IMG/VR virus record: IMGVR_UViG_3300032322_000314
Location: 1-40,726 of that record
From: a virus
Direction: 5' to 3' (one strand)
Length of the DNA: 40,726 nt
Part shown: positions 13,818-21,715 of the stretch, piece after piece
Position numbering within the stretch: the stretch's first letter is position 1
Layout of the letters: every line of letters begins with the position of its first letter
The notes under the pieces: generated by a model
The model's input: only the letters and a program-made list of their open reading frames with translations
Told to the model about the DNA's origin: nothing
Databases searched by the model: none
Translations under genes and position numbers: made by a program

Positions 13818-14857
13818 AACTCATCACCACGCAGGCTGACCTCAGCCATGCGTTGCGCACCATTGCCTCAGCCATCAGCACCGGCAATAGCCATCCGATC
13901 CTGTCCTGCTGCTTGATTGATGCCGCTAATGCCGGCACCATGACCGTCACCGGCTTCAATCTGGACCTTGGCATCACGGTCACCGTTCCTGCTGCTATCG
14001 ACACCGCCGGCAGCGTTGCATTGCCCTATCGCTTGCTGGCTGCCCTTGTGAACCGCATGGACGATGGCGAGCCTGTGACCATCTCAGACGGCTCTGTGAG
14101 CGCCTCCAGTGGCTTCTATGGCCTTGCTGCGCATGATGCAGCCGATTACCCCGACCTGCCGGTTGTAGAGGCTCCTGGCGCTGAGTTGGACCTCACCGCT
14201 GGTGTACGTGCCTGCATGGCAGCCGTCAGCACTGATGCCAGCAAGCAAATTCTCCAAGGCATTCACATGGCCGCAGGCTTCATGGAGGCCACCGACGGCC
14301 ACCGCATGATGCGTGTGCCCATAGCCTTGCCCGATGGCATCGACCTGGTGCTACCAGCAAGCACCATGAAGCTCCTCCAAGATCGCATCGTGACCGTCGC
14401 AGCAACAACCGGCCAAGCGGTCATCGACGCCGGTGATGGCATCACCATTTACAGCCGCATCCTTGATGGTAAATATCCCGACGTGGCAGCACTCATACCC
14501 AAAACCTTCAAGCACACCCTCACCATCGACCGGCATCGCTTTACCCGTTGCCTAGAACGTGTCGCACTTATTGCAGAAGGCCACAACTCAGTCGTTAAGC
14601 TCACCGCAGTTGATGGCTTCATCGTCATCACCGCTGAAGCCGATGCCAACAACGGCAAGGAGCGTATCGACTACGAAGGCGATGGCACTGGCGCTTGGGC
14701 GTTCAACGTGCATTACCTACTTGATGGCCTAAAAGCCATGCGTGGTCACGAAAACGTACTGCTATCCGCCAACTCAGCCACAACGCCTGTAGTATTGCAG
14801 CCAGCAGATAAAACTGGTATGACCTATCTGGTCATGCCGGTGCAAATCAAAGAATGA
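13814..14857 (+). CDS. dnaN: DNA polymerase III beta subunit (sliding clamp)
   Basis: A 347-aa protein, a little shorter than bacterial DnaN. It has three repeats of the clamp fold: ALRTIASAI...HPILSCCLID with LDLGITVTVPA in domain 1, RACMAAVSTDASKQILQGIHM and ATDGHRMMRVPI in domain 2, and FTRCLERVALIAEGHNSVVKL in domain 3. It ends TYLVMPVQI, matching the conserved C-terminal MP motif near the partner-binding pocket. No phage DNA polymerase is present in the genome, so this clamp presumably tethers the host polymerase, or the methyltransferase or nucleases encoded nearby. Confidence 0.92.
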   Translation: MKLITTQADLSHALRTIASAISTGNSHPILSCCLIDAANAGTMTVTGFNLDLGITVTVPAAIDTAGSVALPYRLLAALVNRMDDGEPVTISDGSVSASSGFYGLAAHDAADYPDLPVVEAPGAELDLTAGVRACMAAVSTDASKQILQGIHMAAGFMEATDGHRMMRVPIALPDGIDLVLPASTMKLLQDRIVTVAATTGQAVIDAGDGITIYSRILDGKYPDVAALIPKTFKHTLTIDRHRFTRCLERVALIAEGHNSVVKLTAVDGFIVITAEADANNGKERIDYEGDGTGAWAFNVHYLLDGLKAMRGHENVLLSANSATTPVVLQPADKTGMTYLVMPVQIKE

Positions 14858-16062
14858 CATCCATTAAGGATCTCAAGTCCGACCACAAAAACGCCCGCAA
14901 GCGTACAGATCGCTCTTCCAAGCTGATTGCTGAGTCTTTGCAGCGTTACGGCGCCGCACGCAGCATCGTCATCGACGAAGACAATCGCATCCTTGCGGGC
15001 AATGGCACCATCGAAGGCGCCAAAGCAGCAGGTATCAAAAATGTCCGCGTCATCGAAACTGATGGCACCGAGATCATCGCCGTCAAGCGCACCGGCTTGA
15101 CCGAAGACGAAAAAGTTGGTCTTGCACTAGCCGATAACCGCACCAGTGACCTGTCCGATTGGGACAAGGACATGCTGCAGCAGCTCAGCGAAGAGCATGA
15201 CGTAGCACCATGGTTTGATCCTGATGACCTTGCAGAAATCCTTGGCACTGTCGAGCAGTTGCCTGCCGAAGGCTTGACTGATGCCGACGACGTGCCTGAG
15301 GCGCCCGAGGAGCCGGTTACGAAGCTGGGGGACCTTTGGATTCTTGGCGATCATCGGTTGCTGTGTGGTGACTCGACGGACGTGCTTGCCGTTGAGCGGT
15401 TGATGACTGGAAAGAAGGCGGACATGGTGTTTACGGATCCGCCTTATGCTTTGTTTGGCAACAGTACCGGAGCTGCAGTCGCTGACGACAAAATGATTCG
15501 CCCATTTTTTCGTGATATAGGAAAAGCAATTTTTCTTTCGGCAAAGCAAGGGTCACATTTTTACTCTTGCCTTGATTGGAAAAGTTGGGCGGCAGTCATG
15601 GATAGCTATGCCGGCGCCGGCTTAACGGTAAAAAATATGATTGTCTGGGACAAAGGACACGGCGCACTTGGACAGGCTTATCGCTCGCAGCATGAGTTAA
15701 TTATGTTTGGCGTTTGCGCTAACGCCGGAATCTCAATTACTAAAACCGCTGCTGTCTCTTCCGAGCACCAAATTACAGACGTTAATGTTTGGCAATGCCC
15801 ACGAGAACCCAAACAAGGAATGCACGCGGCACTCAAGCCTCAAGAGCTAATTAAGCGTGCCGTCAATAACAGCAGTTCTAGGGGTGAGCTTGTCCTTGAC
15901 CTATTTGGTGGTAGTGGATCTACCTTGATCGCATGTGAAGACCTTGCTCGCAAATGCTGCATGATGGAGATGGAGCCCAAGTACTGCGATGTCATCATCA
16001 AGCGCTGGGAAGATTTCACCGGCAAGAAGGCTATCCTTGAAGAAAATAAGGAGGCGTTCTAA
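14854..16062 (+). CDS. ParB-domain fused DNA methyltransferase (DPPY-type, N6-adenine/N4-cytosine)
   Basis: A 402-aa fusion. Residues 1-90 are a ParB N-terminal-like domain (RYGAARSIVIDEDNRILAGNGTIEGAKAAG). Residues about 150-395 are a beta-class methyltransferase: GDSTDVL, the catalytic TDPPYALFG (about 195), then a target-recognition segment, and at the end LDLFGGSGSTLIACE (about 347), the SAM-binding FxGxG. It would modify phage DNA, probably against host restriction. From about 15480 the gene turns noticeably more AT-rich, marking a possible recombination join inside the target-recognition region. ATGA overlap with dnaN and TAATG overlap with the terminase small subunit. Confidence 0.9.
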   Translation: MTSIKDLKSDHKNARKRTDRSSKLIAESLQRYGAARSIVIDEDNRILAGNGTIEGAKAAGIKNVRVIETDGTEIIAVKRTGLTEDEKVGLALADNRTSDLSDWDKDMLQQLSEEHDVAPWFDPDDLAEILGTVEQLPAEGLTDADDVPEAPEEPVTKLGDLWILGDHRLLCGDSTDVLAVERLMTGKKADMVFTDPPYALFGNSTGAAVADDKMIRPFFRDIGKAIFLSAKQGSHFYSCLDWKSWAAVMDSYAGAGLTVKNMIVWDKGHGALGQAYRSQHELIMFGVCANAGISITKTAAVSSEHQITDVNVWQCPREPKQGMHAALKPQELIKRAVNNSSSRGELVLDLFGGSGSTLIACEDLARKCCMMEMEPKYCDVIIKRWEDFTGKKAILEENKEAF

Positions 16063-16385
16063 TGGCCGCCCTTAGAGGACCAAAAACTGAAACCCTAGAA
16101 CGCGCTGAACGCTTTGCACGCATCATCGCTAGCGGTGGCCGGCGCTCGGATTGCATCCGCTATGCACGGGATAACTGGGGGGTTAAAGATGATGCCTGTG
16201 ACCTGTACCTGCGTCATGCACGCGAGAAGCTAAAGGCCGACTGGGACATCGAACGCCCGCAGATGGTGGCTGATTTGCTAAGCCAATGCAGCACGCTGCA
16301 GATGGAAGCACGGCGTGCTGGGCAGTATCACATCGCCCTTGGCGCGATCAATACCGCAGCCAAACTGGCGCAGCTCTGCTCGTGA
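16062..16385 (+). CDS. Terminase small subunit (putative)
   Basis: A 107-aa helical protein. The N-terminal part (LERAERFARIIASGGRRSDCIRYARDNWGVKDDACDLYLRHAREKL) reads as a helix-turn-helix with a following helix, the usual DNA-recognition part of small terminases. The C-terminal part (QYHIALGAINTAAKLAQL) is the helical oligomerisation segment common to this group. It is adjacent to and overlaps the large terminase (GTGA). It should bind the packaging start site, which I could not locate. Confidence 0.78.
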   Translation: MAALRGPKTETLERAERFARIIASGGRRSDCIRYARDNWGVKDDACDLYLRHAREKLKADWDIERPQMVADLLSQCSTLQMEARRAGQYHIALGAINTAAKLAQLCS

Positions 16386-17731
16386 GCATCCTTGCGGCAG
16401 CCCGTGAAGGGCATGTTTTGCAACAGCTCAATCACGGCGGCGAGCTGACGGATGTCGATAGCTTGCTAGCACGTATCAGAAGCGATCTGCACCCTGGGCA
16501 ACTTGCGTTTGTGGATGACACCGCTACGCAGATCCTTGGCATCAGCGCAGGCTATGGCGCGGGTAAGACACGGGCGCTATGCGCCAAGGCTGTGATGCTG
16601 GCGGCAGTTAATCAGGGCTTTATTGGTTGCGTCATGGAGCCAACTGGTCCGTTGATCCGTGACATCTGGCAGACGGACTTCGAGGCATTCCTTGAGGCGT
16701 ACGACATTCCATACACCTTTCGCGCTAGCCCGCTGCCGGAGTACATGCTGCATCTGCCTGGCGGCGACACCAAGATCCTGTGCCGCAGCTTTGAAAACTG
16801 GTCGCGCATCATCGGCTTGAACCTGGCATGGGTGCTGGCGGATGAGATCGACACCGTGACGCCAAGCATTGCCAACAAGGCATTTCCAAAGATCCTTGGT
16901 CGCTTGCGTTCAGGCAACGTCCGGCAGTTTGGTGCGGCATCCACGCCGGAAGGGTTCCGGTGGATGTGGAACACTTTTGGCAGTGATGAGGCAAAGCAGC
17001 GCGATGACCGGCATCTCATCAAAATGCGCACGGCAGATAACCCGCACCTGCCGCCGGACTTCATCGAGCGGCTTGAAGCCAACTACGACCCCAGCCTGCT
17101 ACGGGCATACCTCGACGGTGAGTTCGTCAACCTGACAACTGGGCAAGTGTATGACCGTTTCAGCCGGGACAAACACTGCATTGCCGAACCGCCAAATACT
17201 GCATCAGAACCCATCCGTGTCGGCGTGGACTTCAACATCGGCAACATGTCTGCCGTCATTGCTGTCCGGGTTGGTAATGGCTTGGTCGTGATCGACGAGA
17301 TCGCCGGGGCGCATGACACCGACGCCCTGGCGCAGGAGATCCGCAGGCGGCATCCGCAACAGCAGATTTACGTCTACCCAGATGCCAGTGGCGGCAACCG
17401 CAGCACCAATGCAGCGCAGACCGACATCCAGATCCTTGAGTCCTATGGCATGTCCAACCAATCACCACGTAGCAACCCTGCTGTCCGTGATCGGGTGGCA
17501 GCGGTGCAGGCGTTGCTAGAAAATGGCAAAGGGCAGGTCAGGCTGCAAGTGTCAGAAACTTGCAAGCGGCTGATCGAGTGCCTAGAGCTGCAGAGCTACA
17601 CCGATAAGGGGGAACCGGATAAGGACGCCGGCTTTGACCACATGAATGATGCACTCGGCTACCTGGTGTGGCGTGAGTTCAACCCATTGCACGCCGGCGC
17701 TGGGCGCGGCACCGGCATCAGGCTTTACTAG
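16382..17731 (+). CDS. terL: Terminase large subunit
   Basis: A 449-aa protein starting at GTG 16382 that overlaps the small-subunit stop; the frame upstream of that is over the previous gene. The ATPase domain has Walker A GYGAGKT (57-63) and Walker B VLADEID (Asp154-Glu155). The nuclease domain has VGVDFNIGNMSAVI (first Asp), YPDASGG (second Asp) and HMNDALGYLVW (third Asp), the three acidic metal ligands of the RNase H-like fold. It translocates and cuts concatemeric DNA. The C-terminal pattern FDHMNDALGYLVWREF is typical of phages with DUF4055 portals. Confidence 0.93.
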   Translation: MSILAAAREGHVLQQLNHGGELTDVDSLLARIRSDLHPGQLAFVDDTATQILGISAGYGAGKTRALCAKAVMLAAVNQGFIGCVMEPTGPLIRDIWQTDFEAFLEAYDIPYTFRASPLPEYMLHLPGGDTKILCRSFENWSRIIGLNLAWVLADEIDTVTPSIANKAFPKILGRLRSGNVRQFGAASTPEGFRWMWNTFGSDEAKQRDDRHLIKMRTADNPHLPPDFIERLEANYDPSLLRAYLDGEFVNLTTGQVYDRFSRDKHCIAEPPNTASEPIRVGVDFNIGNMSAVIAVRVGNGLVVIDEIAGAHDTDALAQEIRRRHPQQQIYVYPDASGGNRSTNAAQTDIQILESYGMSNQSPRSNPAVRDRVAAVQALLENGKGQVRLQVSETCKRLIECLELQSYTDKGEPDKDAGFDHMNDALGYLVWREFNPLHAGAGRGTGIRLY

Positions 17732-17733
17732 GG

Positions 17734-17762
17734 TTGACCACGGCGGCAATAGGTGGTATCTT
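17734..17762 (+). promoter_or_regulatory. Sigma-70-type promoter ahead of the head genes
   Basis: TTGACC (17734-17739) and TATCTT (17757-17762) are separated by exactly 17 bases. This is the best rightward sigma-70-like promoter I see by eye, located just after the terminase stop and before the small membrane protein and portal gene. It would drive the structural operon. Whether it is read by the host sigma or the phage sigma is unknown. Confidence 0.6.
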
Positions 17763-17786
17763 GGGCGTGTCCACCGGATTCCAACC

Positions 17787-17921
17787 ATGATCAACCGCAT
17801 TAACAATGCCATCTGCCTGCTGATGGTTACCGCCGTTTTCGCCATGATCGGCATTGAGGCTGGCAACCACACAGCACCAACTCACAGCGGCACTCAAGCC
17901 GTAAGCTATAGGCACCGATAG
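17787..17921 (+). CDS. Small single-pass membrane protein, 44 aa
   Basis: From ATG 17787 the product is 44 aa with a hydrophobic segment at residues 8-24 (AICLLMVTAVFAMIGIE) and a short His/Ser-rich polar tail. It lies 25 bases after the promoter. The longer upstream frame overlaps the terminase and is not protein-like. It may be a small phage membrane peptide (superinfection exclusion or holin-like), but nothing confirms this. The rest of the 200-base gap up to the portal holds nothing else I can identify. Confidence 0.5.
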   Translation: MINRINNAICLLMVTAVFAMIGIEAGNHTAPTHSGTQAVSYRHR

Positions 17922-17933
17922 CATCTACGCGCT

Positions 17934-19379
17934 GTGTATAGCGGTTACAACTTCTATGACCGTCCGCTTGCGCAGCGCACCGTATCAAAGGTCAATGACC
18001 CTAATACGTCGTGGTATGCGCAAGAGCCGCATTGGATCCTGATTGAAGACCTGCTGCAGGGCACCTACGGGATGCGTAAAAAGCATCGCCGGTACCTGCC
18101 GCAAGAGCCACGCGAGCTGGACGAGTCCTACGACAACCGCCTAGCCCGTAGCGTTTGCCCGCCGTACTACATCCGTCTTGAGCGAATGCTGGCTGGCATG
18201 TTGACCCGCAAGCCGGTGCGGTTAGATGACACCGCTGACGTCATCCGCGAACAACTGTTTGACGTAGACCTGCAAGGTAATGACCTCAATGTCTGGACTT
18301 ATGAAGCCGCCCGCAAGATGGTCCGCTATGGCCACGTTGGTACATTGGTGGATGCACCTGCTAATGGGGGTAGACCTTATTGGGTGACCTACACGCCACG
18401 GCAGATCCTTGGCTGGCGCACCGAGACGCAAGAGGGCAAGCAAGTGCTGACCCAGTTGCGGCTATCGGAAGTGGTCACCGTCCCTGATGGTGAGTTTGGC
18501 GAGAAGGCCGTCGAGCAGGTCCGTGTGCTGACGCCTGGTGAGTACCGCATTCACCGCAAGGCCGATAGCGGCGAGTTCACCGTCGTCGATGAAGGCCGCA
18601 CCAGCTTGAATGAGATTCCATTCAGCATTGCCTACGCGCAGCGGCATGGCTTTATGGAGTCACGCCCGCCGCTTGAGGACATCGCAGAGCTGAACCTAAA
18701 GACCTATCAGATCCAGTCAGACCTCGACAATATCCTCCATGTCTCAGCGGTGCCCATGCTGGCGCTGTTCGGCTTCCCGTCAAGCGCTGAGGAGGTATCA
18801 GCCGGACCCGGCGAGGCGATTGCATTCCCTGCTGAAGGCCGCGCTGAGTACATCGAACCTGCAGGCCGCAGCTTTGAGGCGCAGTTCCGCCGGCTTGAGC
18901 AGCTTGCGTTGCAGATCAACGAGCTAGGGCTGTCGGCAGTGCTAGGCCAAAAGCTGAGCGCCGAGACCGCCGAGGCCAAGCGCATTGACCGCAGCCAAGG
19001 TGATTCCACCATGATGGTGATCGCGCAAAACATGCAGGACATGATCGACAACTGCCTGCAGTGGCACGCTGCCTACTTGGGCAATGCGACTGCCGCCGGC
19101 AGTAGTTATGTCAACCGCGACTTCCTTGGCGCACGCCTTGAACCGCAGGACATCACTGCACTGTTGTCGCTTTACACCGCCGGCACCATCAGCCAGGAAA
19201 CCCTACTCCGCGAGCTGGCCGAAGGTGACGTGCTGGGCGATAACTTTGATGTAGACGAGGAGCTGGAGGCTACTTCTAATGCGGGACTTGATCTACCGTC
19301 TGCTGGACAAGCTGACAGACTGGCTGGTGGAGCTAATGATCTGGATGGAGCCGAAGAAGCCCAGGAAACAGGAGCTTGA
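17934..19379 (+). CDS. Portal protein (DUF4055 family)
   Basis: A 481-aa protein from GTG 17934 with no clear Shine-Dalgarno. The sequence follows the DUF4055 portal pattern: HWILIEDLLQGTYGMRKKHRRYLPQEP, YYIRLERMLAGMLTRKP, EAARKMVRYGHVGTLVDAP, PRQILGWRT, then EIPFSIAYAQRHGF, PPLEDIAELNLKTYQ, VPMLALFGF and LGLSAVLGQKLSAETAEAKRID in the long helix region. It forms the dodecameric ring for DNA passage and contacts the terminase. The acidic, Ala/Gly-rich C-terminus overlaps the next gene by 101 bases. Confidence 0.92.
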   Translation: MYSGYNFYDRPLAQRTVSKVNDPNTSWYAQEPHWILIEDLLQGTYGMRKKHRRYLPQEPRELDESYDNRLARSVCPPYYIRLERMLAGMLTRKPVRLDDTADVIREQLFDVDLQGNDLNVWTYEAARKMVRYGHVGTLVDAPANGGRPYWVTYTPRQILGWRTETQEGKQVLTQLRLSEVVTVPDGEFGEKAVEQVRVLTPGEYRIHRKADSGEFTVVDEGRTSLNEIPFSIAYAQRHGFMESRPPLEDIAELNLKTYQIQSDLDNILHVSAVPMLALFGFPSSAEEVSAGPGEAIAFPAEGRAEYIEPAGRSFEAQFRRLEQLALQINELGLSAVLGQKLSAETAEAKRIDRSQGDSTMMVIAQNMQDMIDNCLQWHAAYLGNATAAGSSYVNRDFLGARLEPQDITALLSLYTAGTISQETLLRELAEGDVLGDNFDVDEELEATSNAGLDLPSAGQADRLAGGANDLDGAEEAQETGA

Positions 19380-19596
19380 CTATACGATGTGCAAATTGCC
19401 TGATGATGTGTTAGCAGTAATACGACTGACCTGGTACAAAGATGGCAAGGCAGATGAAGTCGATGAGTTGCGCATCATGGAAGATGGGCAGAACGGTTAT
19501 GACGCCTTTGCTGCAGCAGTTCAAGGTGCATTGAACCGTGGCGCTAATGTAAGCATTCGGTCGCAGTATCGCCCCGACCAACTTGGTGTTATCTGA
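19279..19596 (+). CDS. Hypothetical protein, 105 aa, overlapping the portal gene end
   Basis: It starts at ATG 19279 with GGAGG about 11 bases upstream, inside the portal gene, and its last base is the first base of the next gene's ATG. The N-terminal 33 residues, in the overlap, are amphipathic (LIYRLLDKLTDWLVELMIWM). The rest reads as a compact alpha/beta protein (LAVIRLTWYKDGKADEVDELRIM). A shorter form from ATG 19387 is possible. Function unknown; its position suggests a head accessory. Confidence 0.6.
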   Translation: MRDLIYRLLDKLTDWLVELMIWMEPKKPRKQELDYTMCKLPDDVLAVIRLTWYKDGKADEVDELRIMEDGQNGYDAFAAAVQGALNRGANVSIRSQYRPDQLGVI

Positions 19597-20795
19597 TGGC
19601 TACACCAGAGGCGCTGTATCGTAATGCCATTGATCTAAATCGTTACAGCAACAGCGTTGCACGGCGTGTTATCAATGCTTACAACGACATCATTATTGAT
19701 GCTGTTAATCAACTGCGAACCATTGATGAACTAGCCGCACCAGTCAAGGCAGCTAGGCTGCGTGCCATCTTGGCGCAGCTCAAGGACAGCCTGGCCACAT
19801 GGGCTGGTGATGCAACGGAGATCACAGCAACTGAACTGCAAGGCATTGCGCAGTTGCAATCAGAGTTTGTCACGAACCAGTTAGCACGTGCGCTACCTGC
19901 TGGTGCTCGTGATGCAGTGCGCACTGTTGAGATCAGCCCGCAGTTTGCACAAAGTGTGGTCACTACTGATCCAACGCAGCTCAATGTGGTCGCATTATCG
20001 GATGATCTGTTTGCTGCAGTTCAAGGTGCACCGCAGACATTTAGCTTGACCGCCGCTCAAGGTGCCACCATCACGCTGCCAAATGGCGAGGTGGTATCCA
20101 AGGCATTCCGTGGCATTGCCGTAGACCAGGCTGAACGGTTCTCGCAGGTAGTGCGGCAAGGGCTACTGACCGGAGAGCCGACGCCTGCCATTGCTAAGCG
20201 GCTGATCGGCAGCCTGCAGTTTGGCGAAGAGGCAAAGACCGTCAAGCAGCTCATTGCTGCAGGCGGCCAGGCAACAGCAGTGGCCGATAATCAAGTCATC
20301 GCATTGGTTCGTACCAGCATCAACCAAGTGGCGAATGCTGCTAGCCAACAGGTGTATGAGGCCAATCAAGACATCACCAAGAAATACCGTTACGTCGCCA
20401 CGCTTGACACCCGCACCAGTGCAATCTGCCGTGCACTTGATGGTCAAGAGTTTCCATATGGCAAGGGACCAACGCCGCCGCAGCACTTCAACTGCCGCAG
20501 CACCACGGTGCCGGTGATCGACTACAAAGAGCTGGGCTTTACACCGCCACCAGCAGGCACCCGCGCTAGCGCAGGGGGGCAGGTGCCTGCAAATGAATCT
20601 TACGGCCAGTGGTTAGCAAAGCAGCCGCTGCCGGTCAAAGCTAAGGCGCTTGGCGCTAGCAAAGTGGCCTACTTCGATAAGCTATCGGCCAAATACGGAC
20701 CCAAGGATGCCATCGCCAAGCTGGTCCGTGATGATGGGTCAGAGCTAACCTTGGATCAACTCCGCGCTCGGTACGGTGCCACTGAAGAAAGGTAG
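19596..20795 (+). CDS. Phage head morphogenesis protein (Mu gpF-like)
   Basis: A 399-aa protein. The diagnostic C-terminal part is [21 protein letters not shown] followed by [17 protein letters not shown], the SPP1 gp7/Mu F minor head protein signature with conserved Cys residues. The N-terminal 250 residues are helical. It is thought to enter the procapsid and help head assembly or DNA ejection. The C-terminal extension ([28 protein letters not shown]) is a helical domain found in similar cyanophage-like and metagenomic phages. Adjacent to portal and scaffold as usual. Confidence 0.88.
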   Translation: MATPEALYRNAIDLNRYSNSVARRVINAYNDIIIDAVNQLRTIDELAAPVKAARLRAILAQLKDSLATWAGDATEITATELQGIAQLQSEFVTNQLARALPAGARDAVRTVEISPQFAQSVVTTDPTQLNVVALSDDLFAAVQGAPQTFSLTAAQGATITLPNGEVVSKAFRGIAVDQAERFSQVVRQGLLTGEPTPAIAKRLIGSLQFGEEAKTVKQLIAAGGQATAVADNQVIALVRTSINQVANAASQQVYEANQDITKKYRYVATLDTRTSAICRALDGQEFPYGKGPTPPQHFNCRSTTVPVIDYKELGFTPPPAGTRASAGGQVPANESYGQWLAKQPLPVKAKALGASKVAYFDKLSAKYGPKDAIAKLVRDDGSELTLDQLRARYGATEER

Positions 20796-20919
20796 CTCCC
20801 AGAAAACCATCTCGGCCAACATCAAAGCTGAAATGAAGGCCGGCAAGCCGCAAAAGCAAGCCGTCGCCATCGCCCTGTCCAAAGCCGGCAAAGCCCGCAA
20901 ACCTAAAGGTAAAAAGTGA
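20776..20919 (+). CDS. Lys-rich small protein, 47 aa
   Basis: It starts at GTG 20776 inside the end of the head morphogenesis gene. The product ([21 protein letters not shown], then [22 protein letters not shown]) resembles the common small phage protein with an [30 protein letters not shown] pattern found near head genes. It is basic and likely helical. Function unknown. A DNA- or scaffold-binding role would fit. Confidence 0.65.
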   Translation: MPLKKGSSQKTISANIKAEMKAGKPQKQAVAIALSKAGKARKPKGKK

Positions 20920-20987
20920 TGCCTAAGTACACCGGACCAGCCAAGCCTCAAAAGCCCATGCCCAAGAAAGGCGGCAAGAAGAAATGA
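20919..20987 (+). CDS. Lys/Pro-rich micropeptide, 22 aa (tentative)
   Basis: ATG 20919 overlaps the previous stop (TGATG) and its own stop overlaps the next start (ATGA), so the frame is a perfect link in a chain of coupled genes. The product has nine Lys and five Pro and ends KKGGKKK. It may be a real micropeptide, or just an overlap that keeps ribosomes moving along the transcript. Confidence 0.4.
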   Translation: MPKYTGPAKPQKPMPKKGGKKK

Positions 20988-21205
20988 AACGCGGCGACCG
21001 AGTTAGCTGGAACTACCAAGGCACGCGCACCTTTGGCGTGATCACCAGCATTGGCGGCGAGCGGGAGACCATACCAACGCAAGGCGGCGGTAGCGTCACC
21101 CGCGTCGGCAGCATGGATGATCCGATCGTGCGGATTAAGTCCGAGTCAACCGGCAACGCGGTCATCAAAAAGCGGTCAGAGCTGAAACCTGCGCCACGGC
21201 GATGA
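20984..21205 (+). CDS. DUF2945 / hypervirulence-associated TUDOR-like protein
   Basis: A 73-aa protein with KRGDRVSWNYQGTRTFGVITSI near the N-terminus and DDPIVRIKSESTGNAVIKKRSEL near the C-terminus. This is the DUF2945 (HVA1 TUDOR) pattern: a small SH3-like barrel with the conserved DxVxW start and AxxKxSxL end. Its role in phages is not known. It starts as ATGA on the preceding micro-ORF and is followed by another small protein with a 4-base overlap. Confidence 0.75.
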   Translation: MKRGDRVSWNYQGTRTFGVITSIGGERETIPTQGGGSVTRVGSMDDPIVRIKSESTGNAVIKKRSELKPAPRR

Positions 21206-21474
21206 TCACCTATCGCGGCGAGCAGTTTGAGGGTTACAACAAACCCAAGCGGACGCCAAACCATCCGACCAAATCGCATGCGGTTTTGGCGAAAGAAGGC
21301 GAAAAAATCCGTTTGATTAGGTTTGGCCAACAAGGCGTCAGCGGCAGCCCACCGCGTAAGGGCGAGTCAGCAGCAGACAAAGCCAGGCGTGCATCATTCA
21401 AAGCGCGCCATGCGGCGAATATTGCCAAAGGCAAGCTCAGTGCTGCGTTTTGGGCGGATCGTGAAAAGTGGTAA
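21202..21474 (+). CDS. Conserved phage protein of unknown function (YRGEQF-GYNKPKRTP family)
   Basis: A 90-aa basic protein. The sequence pattern GYNKPKRTPNHPTKSHAV, KIRLIRFGQQGVSGSP, ARRASFKARHAANIAKGK and AAFWADREKW is very characteristic and widespread in phages of several morphologies. Its function has not been established as far as I know. It is located in the head-gene region here. A structural or DNA-binding role is possible given its charge. Confidence 0.85.
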   Translation: MITYRGEQFEGYNKPKRTPNHPTKSHAVLAKEGEKIRLIRFGQQGVSGSPPRKGESAADKARRASFKARHAANIAKGKLSAAFWADREKW

Positions 21475-21664
21475 TGCGCTCCTGCGCATGAATCCAGTCC
21501 TTCAGCTCTGCCACATACCACCGCAGATCTTGAGCCTTGGCCGCATGCCATCCATGATTGGTCTTGCGGTACATGTCCTCATGACGATCTATTGCATCAA
21601 GGCACTGCTTGATCAATGGATTCCATGGCTCACGTATTGGCGTGTCCCATTCACGCTTTGACAC
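21437..21664 (-). CDS. Lone leftward hypothetical protein, 75 aa
   Basis: A leftward frame from GTG 21664 to 21437, with a protein-like helical product (NPLIKQCLDAIDRHEDMYRK, then AAKAQDLRWYVAELKDWIHAQE). It is the only minus-strand gene I accept in the structural half. It overlaps the preceding rightward gene by 38 bases. An imperfect dyad with TTACG (21680-21684) and CGTAA (21692-21696) lies just upstream of it. Function unknown. The helix pattern resembles small phage regulatory or accessory proteins. Confidence 0.55.
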   Translation of the reverse strand: MSKREWDTPIREPWNPLIKQCLDAIDRHEDMYRKTNHGWHAAKAQDLRWYVAELKDWIHAQERITTFHDPPKTQH

Positions 21665-21715
21665 GATTACACCGCGCCGTTACGATGGCAGCGTAATTAA
21701 GCCTGCGGCTTATCC

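Noticed and set aside
17731-17934. cos or pac site
   Set aside because: The gap after the terminase was examined for repeats or dyads; only a promoter and a small membrane ORF are evident, and no packaging signal could be supported.
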